The notes: generated by a model from the letters alone, not told the origin. A stretch of DNA of 42,384 nt from SCUN01 sp964343975 (GCA_964343975.1 CAYFLU010000006.1:1-42384), one strand, 5' to 3'. Shown: positions 33,974-41,998, counted from the stretch's first letter. Made by a program: numbers and translations.

Positions 33974-35736
33974 CCGCGCACCGCGGCGAGCCAGCGCTCG
34001 ACACTCTCGGTCGAGCCGTGCAGCGGGCGCACCGAGATGCCCTGCACATCGGCGCGCAGGGCCGCGAAGATCTCAAGCGCCAGCCGCAGGCCTTCGGCGA
34101 CCGGATCGGCCGCCGCGCGCATGCGGATCAGCACGGCCTCCGGCACCGCGGCGTCCGGCACTTCACTGCCGATGAACTCCGCCTGTCGCGCACTTTCGAG
34201 CGGCACGAGCCCGGCGATGATCGGCAATCCCGTTTGCCGCAGCCGCGGCAGTACCTGCTGGAACGCGGCCACGTCGAACACCGGTGGCGTGAGGATGAAC
34301 TCCGCGCCGGCCTCGACCTTGTAGTCGAGACGACGCCATTCGGCGTCGAGATTCGGCGCCTGCGGATTCACGGCAATGCCGATGTGGAAACCTGCCGGAC
34401 CGCCGAGCGATTGCCCACCAATGTCGAGTCCGCGATTGAGCCGCGCGACCATGTTCGTGAGACCGATCGAGTCGACTTCGTCGATCGCGGTCGCGTCCTG
34501 ATAGCTGCTCTGGCTGGGCGGATCCCCCGTCACGAGCAACACGTTGCGGACGCCCATCGCATGGGCGCCGATCAGATCCGACTGCATCCCGATCAGTGTG
34601 CGCTGGCGCGCCGCGTAATGCAGCACCGGCTCGACGCCGCGCGCCGCGATCTGTTGCGCGAGCGCAAGGGCGCTGACATGCGCGCTGCTCCGCGGGTAGT
34701 CGGGCACATTGACGACGGTCGCTCCGAGCGCGGCACATCGCTCGGCCTGCGCCACGGCGGATGACGCGTCCAATCCGCGCGGCGGCGCGACTTCCGCCAT
34801 CACCACGAAACGTTTCTCGGTCAGCGCGCGGGCCATCGCAGACTTCTCCGCGCGCGGCACGGGCGCAACCGGCGTGGCGGCCGGCTCGGCGACCACGGCG
34901 CGCGCGGGCGACACCGACGGGCCTTCCGCGCGCACCGCCTGCGCAATCTGTCGAATGTGCTCCGGCGTCGTGCCACAGCACCCGCCGACGAGGCGCGCAC
35001 CGGCGCGCACAAAGCGTCGCGCGTAGCTCGCCATGTAGTCCGGCGAACACAGATAGAGGTTCCGGCCGTCGACATCGCGCGGACGCCCGGCGTTGGGCTG
35101 CGCCGACAGGCGGCGCGATGTCACGCGCGCCATGCGCTCGACCGTCTCGAGCATCGACGCCGGCCCCACACAGCAGTTCACGCCGATCACGTCGGCGCCC
35201 GCCGCTTCGAGCTGCGGTACGAATGCTTCCGGCGGCGTGCCGTCGAGGCTGTTGCCGTCGTCTTCGGTTGTCATCTGCGCGACGATCGGCTGGGTCGACA
35301 CCCGGCGCACGCCGCGCACGGCGGCCAACAGTTCGTTCACGTCGCGGAAGGTCTCGAGCACGAACAGATCCACGCCGCCGTCAGCGAGGGCGGCCGCCTG
35401 CTCGCCAAAGGCCCCCTCCGCGTCATCGATGCCTGTCTTGCCCCACGGCTCGATGCGCACGCCGAGCGGGCCCATCGAACCGGCCACGTAGGCGATGTCT
35501 CGCGCCGCGCGCCGCGCGATGTGCGCACCGGCGCGATTGATCTCGGCGAGCTGGTCGCCGAGGCCGAAGGCGCTCAGTTTGAAACGGTTGGCGCCGAAGG
35601 TGTTCGTCTCGATGACGTTCGCCCCGGCACGGACGTATTCCTGATGGACCTCGAACACCAGCTCGGGCTGGGCGAGGTTCAGTTCGTCAAAACATTTATT
35701 GAGGAAGATGCCCTTGGCGTAGAGCATCGTGCCCAT
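33970..35736 (-). CDS. Fused homocysteine S-methyltransferase / methylenetetrahydrofolate reductase
   Basis: A fusion of a cobalamin-independent-type homocysteine methyltransferase domain and an MTHFR domain, as in B. subtilis YitJ-like proteins. Counted from the ATG at 35736 it has 588 residues. The first half carries GANVIETNTFGANRFKL and the zinc cysteines in GVNCCVGP (Cys188/189) and GGCCGTTP (Cys253/254). After an Ala/Pro linker the MTHFR half (about 320-588) has VMAEVAPPRGLD, LLVTGDPPSQS and GAEFILTPPVFD. It makes 5-methyl-THF and/or transfers a methyl to homocysteine for methionine synthesis. This ATG starts inside the first conserved block (VCDGAMGTML); 18 more conserved-looking codons lie upstream without any standard start (see 35737-35790). 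Confidence 0.9.
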   Translation of the reverse strand: MGTMLYAKGIFLNKCFDELNLAQPELVFEVHQEYVRAGANVIETNTFGANRFKLSAFGLGDQLAEINRAGAHIARRAARDIAYVAGSMGPLGVRIEPWGKTGIDDAEGAFGEQAAALADGGVDLFVLETFRDVNELLAAVRGVRRVSTQPIVAQMTTEDDGNSLDGTPPEAFVPQLEAAGADVIGVNCCVGPASMLETVERMARVTSRRLSAQPNAGRPRDVDGRNLYLCSPDYMASYARRFVRAGARLVGGCCGTTPEHIRQIAQAVRAEGPSVSPARAVVAEPAATPVAPVPRAEKSAMARALTEKRFVVMAEVAPPRGLDASSAVAQAERCAALGATVVNVPDYPRSSAHVSALALAQQIAARGVEPVLHYAARQRTLIGMQSDLIGAHAMGVRNVLLVTGDPPSQSSYQDATAIDEVDSIGLTNMVARLNRGLDIGGQSLGGPAGFHIGIAVNPQAPNLDAEWRRLDYKVEAGAEFILTPPVFDVAAFQQVLPRLRQTGLPIIAGLVPLESARQAEFIGSEVPDAAVPEAVLIRMRAAADPVAEGLRLALEIFAALRADVQGISVRPLHGSTESVERWLAAVRG

Positions 35737-35790
35737 CGCCCCGTCGCAGACGAGGGCGCGGGCATCGAGTTCATCGAGAAACGGCTTGAT
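35737..35790 (-). other. Probable N-terminal extension of the MetH/MetF fusion, apparent ATC start
   Basis: In frame with the gene, this stretch reads (I/M)KPFLDELDARALVCDGA, the normal beginning of homocysteine methyltransferases. No ATG, GTG or TTG occurs between the in-frame stop (shared with the end of nuoI) and the ATG at 35736. GAGG lies seven bases before the ATC at 35788-35790, ideal Shine-Dalgarno spacing. Either ATC is used as the start, or an ATG has been lost by mutation or sequencing error. Confidence 0.6.
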
Positions 35791-35799
35791 AGCGGAACC

Positions 35800-36246
35800 T
35801 CACTGCACACGCGCCGGCGCCGAGGTCTGCTTCTTCGGCGGCACCAGCATGTCGGCCTTGTCCCAGATGAAGTCCTTCGAGCTGTAGACGGCGAGCTCGT
35901 AGTCCTTGCCCATGAACACCGCCGACACCGGGCAGGCTTCTTCGCAATACCCGCAGAAGATGCAGCGGGTCTTGTGGATCTGGTAGGTGCTCGCGTAGCG
36001 CGGACCGGCCAGCACCGTGCCGTCGTTCTCGGCCGGTTCGAGGTAGATCGCATCCGACGGACACGCCACGGAACAGAGGCCGCAGGCCACGCACTTCTCG
36101 AGATCGTTCTCGTCGCGCATCAGGACCTGCTTGCCGCGATACTTCGGGAACACCGGCACCTTCTGCTCCGGGTAGTTCACCGTGATCGGCTTGCGAAACA
36201 TCTGACGCAGGGTCGTAGCGAAACCGACCAGAAAGGGGCGAATCAT
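35800..36246 (-). CDS. nuoI: NADH-quinone oxidoreductase subunit I (NuoI)
   Basis: A 148-residue two-[4Fe-4S] ferredoxin-like subunit of respiratory complex I. The clusters are bound by CVACGLCSVACP (Cys52, 55, 58, 62) and CIFCGYCEEACP (Cys95, 98, 101, 105). The N-terminal helix FLVGFATTLRQMFRKPITVNYP is the usual membrane-arm contact, and MRDENDLEKCVACGLC is typical of NuoI. A start four codons earlier (36258) is possible, but the ATG at 36246 follows TATGAT by seven bases. The gene stands alone: no other nuo gene is next to it, lepB is head-to-head with it and the MetH/MetF fusion follows by 9-63 bases. It may serve a split complex I locus or a second, partial one. Confidence 0.9.
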   Translation of the reverse strand: MIRPFLVGFATTLRQMFRKPITVNYPEQKVPVFPKYRGKQVLMRDENDLEKCVACGLCSVACPSDAIYLEPAENDGTVLAGPRYASTYQIHKTRCIFCGYCEEACPVSAVFMGKDYELAVYSSKDFIWDKADMLVPPKKQTSAPARVQ

Positions 36247-37111
36247 GGCTAGAATCATACCAAAGCCGATGACTCAGGATGTCTATCCGAATGGGGACCT
36301 GCCGACGGGCGCCACACCCGCCCCGGCCACCGAAGCTGTCACGCCGACGCCGGCCGAGGTTCCACAGCCCACGCCCGCGCCGACAATGATGGGCGCAGCG
36401 ACGCTCACCCCGTCCGTCGCGACCGAATCGATGGATTCGACCGACGCGACCGATCCCGCCGATGCGCTCGACGCGTCGGAGCCGGCGCCGAGTGAATTCG
36501 ACGCCCCCGGCCTGAATGGCCTTGAACCGGCCGTGGCCTTCGAGCCGGCCGATCACCGCCACCCGCAGCCGGCCGCCGAGCCGGGCCTGCAGTTCAGCCA
36601 TATCGCCGACGAGTTGTGGGCGTGGCTCAAGACGCTCATGTCGGCGGCGGTCTACGCCACGCTGATCGTGACCTTTGGCTTTCAGGTCGCGCGCGTCGAA
36701 GGCCAGAGCATGGCCCCGACCCTCGAGGATCAGGATCGCCTGATCGTCAACAAGCTCCACTACCGGCTCGACTCGCCCGCCGTCGGCGACATCGTGATGC
36801 TCTACTACCCGCGCGATCCGGAAAAGTCGTTCGTCAAGCGCGTCATCGGCGAACCCGGCGACACGATCCGCGTCGAGAATGGCCGCGTGTTCCGCAATGA
36901 CGTGCCAATGCGCGACGACTTCATCGCCGACGAATACCGCTCACATGACGACTGGGGCCCTGAGGTGATTCCCGAGGGCTACTACTTCGTGATGGGTGAT
37001 CACCGGAACAACAGCTCGGACAGCCGCGCGTGGGGCTTCGTGCCGAAGAAGTACATCATCGGCAAGGTCCAGCTGCGCTGGTGGCCGCTCAAGCAGGCGC
37101 GGCTCTTCTAA
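36245..37111 (+). CDS. lepB: Signal peptidase I LepB with long N-terminal extension
   Basis: A 288-residue type I signal peptidase that cleaves signal peptides of exported proteins. The catalytic Ser155 lies in VEGQSMAPTL and the general-base Lys198 in FVKRVIGEPGD; GDHRNNSSDSRAWG is the conserved box E. One membrane helix (AAVYATLIVTFGF) precedes the serine. The first 120 residues form an unusual low-complexity extension rich in Pro, Thr, Ala and Asp, probably cytoplasmic. The ATG at 36245 has AGGGG six bases upstream; a second ATG at 36269 would shorten it by eight residues. The start overlaps the nuoI start on the opposite strand (both in CATG). Confidence 0.92.
   Translation: MARIIPKPMTQDVYPNGDLPTGATPAPATEAVTPTPAEVPQPTPAPTMMGAATLTPSVATESMDSTDATDPADALDASEPAPSEFDAPGLNGLEPAVAFEPADHRHPQPAAEPGLQFSHIADELWAWLKTLMSAAVYATLIVTFGFQVARVEGQSMAPTLEDQDRLIVNKLHYRLDSPAVGDIVMLYYPRDPEKSFVKRVIGEPGDTIRVENGRVFRNDVPMRDDFIADEYRSHDDWGPEVIPEGYYFVMGDHRNNSSDSRAWGFVPKKYIIGKVQLRWWPLKQARLF
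36250..36259. promoter_or_regulatory. Overlapping -10-like boxes between nuoI and lepB
   Basis: The ten bases TAGAATCATA contain TAGAAT for the plus strand (36250-36255) and, read on the minus strand, TATGAT (36254-36259). TATGAT lies seven bases before the nuoI ATG at 36246. If TAGAAT is used, lepB would start at the later ATG, 36269. The -35 regions are not convincing. Confidence 0.35.
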
Positions 37112-38929
37112 CTAGCTGTTCGCGTAAAGCGCGGCAATCTCCCGCGCGTACCGCTCCTCGATGACCCGACGCTTCACTTTGAGCGTCGGGGTCAACTCCC
37201 CGCCCGCCACACTGAAGTCGTCAACCACCACGGCAAAGGCCTTCAACCGCTCGTATTGCGCGAGCGGTGCATTCACCGCATCAATCGCCGCCTGCAGCGC
37301 GGCGCGCACGTCGGCGCGCGCGGCCAGCGCCTGCCTCGCCGCAGGGGTCTCGGGCACGGATGCCCCGACCTCAGCCGCCAGGGCCGCCCAGCGCGGCAGA
37401 ACCAACGCGGCCGGAAACCGCTGGCGATCGCCAATGACGATGGCTTCGCTGATGAGCGGCTGTCCGCGCAGGGCCGCTTCGATGGGCTGCGGCGCCACTT
37501 TCTTGCCGCCAGAGGTGACGAGTAGTTCCTTCTTCCGGTCGGTGATCCGCAACACGCCCGCCGCATCGATCGAGCCGATGTCGCCCGTGTGGAACCAGCC
37601 ATCGACCACGGCCTCCGCCGTCAGGTCGGGACGACGGTAGTAACCGATCATCACGTTGGGGCCCTTGGCGAGGATCTCGCCATCGGCGGCTACGCGAAGC
37701 TGCACGCTCGGCAGTGGTGGGCCTACCGTGCCGAACTGCAAGTGCTCCGGCCGATTCACGGTGAGGACGGGCGCGGTCTCCGTGAGCCCATAGCCTTCAG
37801 CGATCGGCAGTCCGATGCCGAAGAAGATCCGTCCGACATCCTCACGGAGCGGTGCACTGCCCGACACGGTGAAGCGCAATCGACCGCCCAAGCGCGCCAG
37901 GATCGTGTCGAACACCAGACGCCGTACGAGCGGCAGCGCCACGCACGCCCAGACCGGCATCGGGTGGCCCTCCGGCACCGTGCGCCCACGCACGCGTGCC
38001 ACGGCCATCGCCAACTCGAAGATGCGCCGCCGAAGACCGCGTTCGGCGCGTCCGCCTTCGAGAATGCGATCGAGGAGCTTCTCGTACACGCGCGGCACCC
38101 CGCTCATCACCGTCGGGCGCACGAGCAACAGATCACGCGCCATCGTGTCGATCGACTCGGCAAACACAACTGTCATCCCGAACGCGAGGTACACGTAGAC
38201 GACCGTGCGTTCGAATGCATGGCACAGCGGCAGATACGACAACCCGACGTCGCCAGACGAGAGCGGCAGCACCGGTGGGATATCGCGCAGGTTCGCCACG
38301 ATGTTGCCGTGCGTCAGCATGACGCCTTTGGGCTCGCCGGAACTGCCTGAGGTGTAGATGATCGTGGCGAGGTCATCTGGCGTCACGGCGTCCGCCGTGC
38401 GGCGCAACGTCGCGAACGCCTCGGCCGTCGCCGCCGCGCGGCCCCGTTCCTGCACCGCCGCCAGCGCGTGCACCGGCATCGTCGCCGATCGCGCGCACGG
38501 ATCGAACGTCACGATGCCGCGCAGTGCCGGCAGGTGCGCCGCGCCGGCGACGATCTTGTCGAGCTGAGATTCGTTGGAGACGCAGACGAGGACCGCCCCG
38601 CTGTCGGCGAGCAGCGCGTTCACCTGCGGCGCCGACAACGTGGGATAGAGCGGCACGCTCACCGCACCGAGCGCGAGCACGGCGAGGTCGACCACGACCC
38701 ACTCGGGCCGGCTCTCCGCCAGAATCGCGACGTGATCGCCACGCGAAACGCCCAGCGCGGCCAACCCGAGCGCCACCTCACACACGTCGTCACACAGGCG
38801 ACGGGCGGACGTGAATTGGATCCGAGTCCCGCGGCAGACGCCGAGCAACTCCGCGGCCGATGGATACCGCTCTGCGAGGAAGAACGGCAGCCGCGCCAGC
38901 GTGGCGGGCATCTCCCAGGTGTGGGTCAT
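37112..38929 (-). CDS. AMP-dependent long-chain acyl-CoA synthetase
   Basis: A 605-residue ANL-superfamily enzyme that activates fatty acids to acyl-CoA with ATP. The AMP-binding loop IIYTSGSSGEPKGVMLTHGN is near residue 193, GYGLTETAP is the second signature and GWFHTGDIGSIDAAGVLRITDR leads to the C-terminal domain. KKELLVTSGGKKVAPQPIE and the tail LTPTLKVKRRVIEERY (with the likely catalytic Lys) match FadD15/long-chain-type synthetases. The start ATG at 38929 overlaps the moaC stop (ATGA); the longer open frame is a shadow of moaC. It is the last gene of the rex-moaC-acyl-CoA synthetase operon and abuts lepB with no gap. Substrate chain length is not visible. Confidence 0.92.
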   Translation of the reverse strand: MTHTWEMPATLARLPFFLAERYPSAAELLGVCRGTRIQFTSARRLCDDVCEVALGLAALGVSRGDHVAILAESRPEWVVVDLAVLALGAVSVPLYPTLSAPQVNALLADSGAVLVCVSNESQLDKIVAGAAHLPALRGIVTFDPCARSATMPVHALAAVQERGRAAATAEAFATLRRTADAVTPDDLATIIYTSGSSGEPKGVMLTHGNIVANLRDIPPVLPLSSGDVGLSYLPLCHAFERTVVYVYLAFGMTVVFAESIDTMARDLLLVRPTVMSGVPRVYEKLLDRILEGGRAERGLRRRIFELAMAVARVRGRTVPEGHPMPVWACVALPLVRRLVFDTILARLGGRLRFTVSGSAPLREDVGRIFFGIGLPIAEGYGLTETAPVLTVNRPEHLQFGTVGPPLPSVQLRVAADGEILAKGPNVMIGYYRRPDLTAEAVVDGWFHTGDIGSIDAAGVLRITDRKKELLVTSGGKKVAPQPIEAALRGQPLISEAIVIGDRQRFPAALVLPRWAALAAEVGASVPETPAARQALAARADVRAALQAAIDAVNAPLAQYERLKAFAVVVDDFSVAGGELTPTLKVKRRVIEERYAREIAALYANS

Positions 38930-39411
38930 CCCCGCCGCCGGTAGTGCCCGCTGCGGCCGCCGCGCTTCTCCATCACGCGCACGCGGCTGATCACCATCGT
39001 TTTGTCGACGGCCTTGAGCATGTCGTAGATCGTGAGCGCGGCGACCGACACGGCCGCCAGCGCTTCCATCTCCACACCGGTTTTGCCGGTCGTGCGCACG
39101 GTGGCGGAGAGGCGATATCCCCACGCGGCGGGAGTGATCTCGACATCGACGTACGAGAGCGCGAGCGGATGACAGAGCGGGATCATCTCGGCGGTGCGCT
39201 TGGCCGACATGATGCCGGCGAGGCGCGCGGTCTGGAGCGGGTCGCCCTTCTTCACAGCGCCGGTCCGCACCGCGCTGAGCGCGGCGCGGCTCACACGGAT
39301 CTCGGCGGCCGCGGTCGCTTCGCGCGCCGTCTCGGCTTTCGCGCCCACATCCACCATGCGCACACGTCCACGCGGATCGACGTGCGACAACCTCGACGGC
39401 TTACGCGTCAC
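38926..39411 (-). CDS. moaC: Cyclic pyranopterin monophosphate synthase MoaC
   Basis: A 161-residue MoaC, which together with MoaA converts GTP to cyclic pyranopterin monophosphate, the first intermediate of molybdenum cofactor. RMVDVGAKAETAREA near the N-terminus, KRTAEMIPLCHPLALSYVDV and TGVEMEALAAVSVAALTIYD with MLKAVDKTM after it are the diagnostic blocks. The GTG start at 39411 has a strong AAGGAG six bases upstream within the end of rex, and the two frames overlap by 11 bases. The molybdoenzyme MsrP at the left end of the window is a possible consumer. No other moa gene is nearby. Confidence 0.95.
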   Translation of the reverse strand: MTRKPSRLSHVDPRGRVRMVDVGAKAETAREATAAAEIRVSRAALSAVRTGAVKKGDPLQTARLAGIMSAKRTAEMIPLCHPLALSYVDVEITPAAWGYRLSATVRTTGKTGVEMEALAAVSVAALTIYDMLKAVDKTMVISRVRVMEKRGGRSGHYRRRG

Positions 39412-40069
39412 GATCCTCTCCTTGCGTGAGGAAGAACGACAAACTCGACATCGAAGTCGTCACGTCGAGCAGCTTCACCTTCACCCCCCGAGGCGTCTTC
39501 AGCTGCCCCGGAGCGAAGTTGAGCAACGCGCGCACGCCCGCGGCGATCGCCTGCTCGGCCACGGCTTGCGCCGACGCCGCGGGCACGGCAATCAACGCAA
39601 TCGCGATCCGCTCGCGCCGCATGATCTCGGCAAAGTCCGCCATGTCGAAGATCGGCACGCCGCCGCGCGATGCCCGTCCGATTTTGTCCTTCGAGGTGTC
39701 GAAGAGGCCCGCGATCACAAATCCCTCCTCGCGGAAGCCGGGATAGTCGGCGAGCGCCATGCCCAGGTTGCCGGCCCCGAGAATGGCCACGCGCACCGCA
39801 CGGTCGAGTCCGAGGATCTGTCGGAGGTGCCGCTTCAGCTCGGGTACGTAATAGCCCACGCCGCGCACGCCGAACTCACCGAAGTAGGCCAGATCCTTCC
39901 GGATCTGCGCGGCATTCAGGTTGAAGCGCTCGGCCAGCGTCTTCGAGGAGACCGTCGGCACCCCGTCCGCCTCGAGCACATTCAGGCAGCGGAGGTACAC
40001 GGCCAGACGTCCGGCCGTGAGTTCCGACACCTGATCCCCGCCGGGCTTCCCTTTGTGCTTCGGAGTCAC
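39401..40069 (-). CDS. rex: Redox-sensing transcriptional repressor Rex
   Basis: A 222-residue Rex repressor, which senses the NADH/NAD+ ratio and represses respiratory and fermentation genes. The N-terminal winged helix includes VSSKTLAERFNLNAAQIRKDLAYFGEFG, and the Rossmann domain begins VRVAILGAGNLGMALADYPGF (Gly-X-Gly-XX-Gly NAD-binding loop), followed by GLFDTSKDKIG. The C-terminus ends in the usual domain-swapped helix. The GTG start is preceded by TAGAAT at nine bases, suggesting a leaderless transcript, and an inverted repeat at the start codon may be its own operator. It heads the operon with moaC and the acyl-CoA synthetase. A complex I gene, nuoI, lies 3 kb away. Confidence 0.95.
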   Translation of the reverse strand: MTPKHKGKPGGDQVSELTAGRLAVYLRCLNVLEADGVPTVSSKTLAERFNLNAAQIRKDLAYFGEFGVRGVGYYVPELKRHLRQILGLDRAVRVAILGAGNLGMALADYPGFREEGFVIAGLFDTSKDKIGRASRGGVPIFDMADFAEIMRRERIAIALIAVPAASAQAVAEQAIAAGVRALLNFAPGQLKTPRGVKVKLLDVTTSMSSLSFFLTQGEDRDA

Positions 40070-40071
40070 AA
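40053..40071. promoter_or_regulatory. Possible Rex operator at the rex start codon
   Basis: TTGTG and CACAA form an inverted repeat separated by 9 bases across the rex start codon. Rex sites normally have 8 bases between these arms (TTGTGAANNNNTTCACAA), so this one is a base longer and lacks the inner AA/TT. It lies just downstream of the candidate -10, where a repressor would block transcription. Autoregulation is plausible but unproven. Confidence 0.3.
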
Positions 40072-40078
40072 GCTGGCG

Positions 40079-40084
40079 ATTCTA
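40079..40084 (-). promoter_or_regulatory. Candidate -10 box of the rex operon
   Basis: The minus strand reads TAGAAT, then nine bases, then the GTG at 40069. No Shine-Dalgarno is visible. Confidence 0.42.
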
Positions 40085-40139
40085 GCAGTAAAGACGCGGC
40101 CTCCCCGCGGCCCGTCTCCCACCAACACGGCGGTCGGCA

Positions 40140-40145
40140 TAGACT
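40140..40145 (+). promoter_or_regulatory. Candidate -10 box of the exported protein gene
   Basis: TAGACT is followed by eight bases and the ATG at 40154, with no Shine-Dalgarno. It lies 55 bases from the divergent rex -10 box. Confidence 0.4.
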
Positions 40146-40153
40146 GATGCCAC

Positions 40154-41263
40154 ATGCGCCGTTTCTTGATGCTCACGCTCGCGCTCGTCAGCGCGGCCCC
40201 ACTGCTCCACGCCCAGTCGCAGTCGCGCGTGGCGACCACACGGACGCTGCTGATGCAGCATCCCCTGTTCTTCCACACCAGAAGCATTGCCATCACCGAC
40301 ACGCCGAGGCTCGAAAACGGCGTGTGGAAGCTGACCGTCGCCGCCGGCAAGACGCTCGCGATCGTGTTCAAGAGTGCCCCGGCCACCGACAAGGCGGTCG
40401 AGATCCGCGGCACCTTCGTCGATGTGGGCCGGTTCGCCCCAGACGACTCGCGCATCACCGCCTACAGTCTCCAGCCGGTCGTGCAGGCCGTCGTGGGGCC
40501 GAACGGCGCCTGGCCACAGCGCGAAACGCTCTTTGCCATCGTCGGCGCCACGACCGCCCCGGCCGAAGACGCGAGCACCAGCGCGATCCGCTCGATTGCC
40601 ATGTCCCCGGAGAAATTCGACGGCAAGCCGCTGACGTTGCGCGGCCGCTTCCGTGGCCGCAACCTCACGGGCGATCTGCCGACCTGGCCGCGGCAGGCCG
40701 ACAGCGACTTCGTCTTGCAGGCCGGCGACGGCGCCTTGTGGGTCACCGGCATCAAGCCGAAAGGCAAAGGCTTCGACCTCGACACGCAGAACCGGCGCGA
40801 CCTCGGGCGTTGGCTCGAAGTGTCGGGCTCGCTGACGATCATCGACGGTCTGCCCGTGCTGCGCGCCAATACCATCGCCCAGTCGTCGCCCGACGAGGAG
40901 CCGGTGCCCGAGGAGCGTCCGCTCGCGCCGCCGATGCCGCCGCCGACGATCAACTTCAGCGCGCCGACCGAGGGCGAGACCGACATCGCCCCGGCCACGC
41001 CGATCCGCGTGCAGTTCTCGCGCGACATGAAGGCCGAGTCGTTCGAAGGGCACGTCAAGGTCACCGCCACCGCGGCCGGAACCGCGCAGACGGTGCCGCC
41101 CTTCACGACGACCTACAAGGCGGCCAATCTGGCGATGGAAATTCGGTTTGCGGAGCCCCTGCCCAAGTACGCGACCGTGGTCGTGGAGTTTCTCGAGGGC
41201 ATCGTCACGCCGGACGGCACGGCATTGGCGCCGGCGAAGATCCGCTTCTCAACGGGCGGATAG
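40154..41263 (+). CDS. Exported protein with C-terminal Ig-like (Big_5-type) domain
   Basis: A 369-residue secreted or periplasmic protein with a signal peptide (MRRFLMLTLALVSAAPLLHAQ). The middle part contains a beta-rich region with KFDGKPLTLRGRFRGRNLTGDLP and RRDLGRWLEVSGSL, which looks like an OB-type fold. A Pro-rich hinge (PVPEERPLAPPMPPPT) leads to a C-terminal domain with SAPTEGETDIAPATPIRVQFSRDM ... EIRFAEPL, typical of Big_5 bacterial Ig-like domains. I do not recognise a function. Its 3' end overlaps the convergent acyltransferase gene by 15 bases. Confidence 0.78.
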   Translation: MRRFLMLTLALVSAAPLLHAQSQSRVATTRTLLMQHPLFFHTRSIAITDTPRLENGVWKLTVAAGKTLAIVFKSAPATDKAVEIRGTFVDVGRFAPDDSRITAYSLQPVVQAVVGPNGAWPQRETLFAIVGATTAPAEDASTSAIRSIAMSPEKFDGKPLTLRGRFRGRNLTGDLPTWPRQADSDFVLQAGDGALWVTGIKPKGKGFDLDTQNRRDLGRWLEVSGSLTIIDGLPVLRANTIAQSSPDEEPVPEERPLAPPMPPPTINFSAPTEGETDIAPATPIRVQFSRDMKAESFEGHVKVTATAAGTAQTVPPFTTTYKAANLAMEIRFAEPLPKYATVVVEFLEGIVTPDGTALAPAKIRFSTGG

Positions 41264-41959
41264 CGACTCAGCCAAACGCGCCGCAATCGCATCGCGGAGC
41301 GCGTCCGTCAGTTCATCACGGTCGTCGACCGCCTTGCCGACGGTGGGAATCGGCGGGCAGAACGTGACGTCGACCGTCACGGGATGCACCGTGATGCTGC
41401 CTTTGTGCATCGCTTCGCGCGTGCCGGTGATCACACAGGGCACGAGGGGCACCTGCGCTTTCACGGCCATCACGACGCCGCCCTTCTTGAACGGCAGGAG
41501 TTCTCCCGTGCGGCTGCGCGTGCCCTCCGGGAAGATCAGGAACGAGGCGCCGTCCTTCAGCCCCTCGACGGCACGATCCACGGCCGGGAGGCTCTGGTCG
41601 CGATTGCGACGATCGACGGGCACGAAGCCGGCAGCGTCGAACACCCAGACCAGGACCGGGAGCTTGCGCAACTCGGCTTTGTAGAAGATGCGCAGCTTCG
41701 GATAGAGCGCGTGCAGCGCCAGATAACAGAGCGGCGGCTCGACGTTGCTGCTGTGGTTGAACGCGTACACCGCAGACCGGCCGCGCTGCACGTGCTCTTC
41801 CCCATGGATCCGCAAGCGGATGCCAACGATGGCCACAGCCAACCGGATGATGACGTAGGCCGCCCCGTAGAGCGGGCTGGGATTGTCGGTGAGGGCGGCG
41901 AAAATGAGGAGTGGCGGCGCCACGATCAGCACATAGATGCTGACCACAACCACCGCCAC
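41249..41959 (-). CDS. PlsC-like 1-acyl-sn-glycerol-3-phosphate acyltransferase
   Basis: A 236-residue membrane-bound acyltransferase that makes phosphatidic acid from lysophosphatidic acid and an acyl donor. The acyl-acceptor motif FPEGTRSRTGELLPFKKGG is clear, and FVPVDRRNRDQS is also typical. The catalytic HX4D motif reads NHSSNVEPP here, with Glu in place of Asp. The N-terminal 60 residues hold two hydrophobic helices. The GTG at 41959 starts within the first helix; upstream in frame is LDFLRTIV, and a CTG at 41978-41980 with GGGAG nine bases before it could be the true start. It follows the carD-like gene by 39 bases and is probably co-transcribed with it. Confidence 0.87.
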   Translation of the reverse strand: MAVVVVSIYVLIVAPPLLIFAALTDNPSPLYGAAYVIIRLAVAIVGIRLRIHGEEHVQRGRSAVYAFNHSSNVEPPLCYLALHALYPKLRIFYKAELRKLPVLVWVFDAAGFVPVDRRNRDQSLPAVDRAVEGLKDGASFLIFPEGTRSRTGELLPFKKGGVVMAVKAQVPLVPCVITGTREAMHKGSITVHPVTVDVTFCPPIPTVGKAVDDRDELTDALRDAIAARLAESLSAR

Positions 41960-41998
41960 GATGGTACGAAGGAAGTCCAGAGCCGTCGGCTCCCGGAA

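Noticed and set aside
36226..36240. -35 box for a lepB promoter
   Set aside because: No TTGACA-like hexamer occurs at 16-18 bases from the candidate -10, so the promoter call stays weak.
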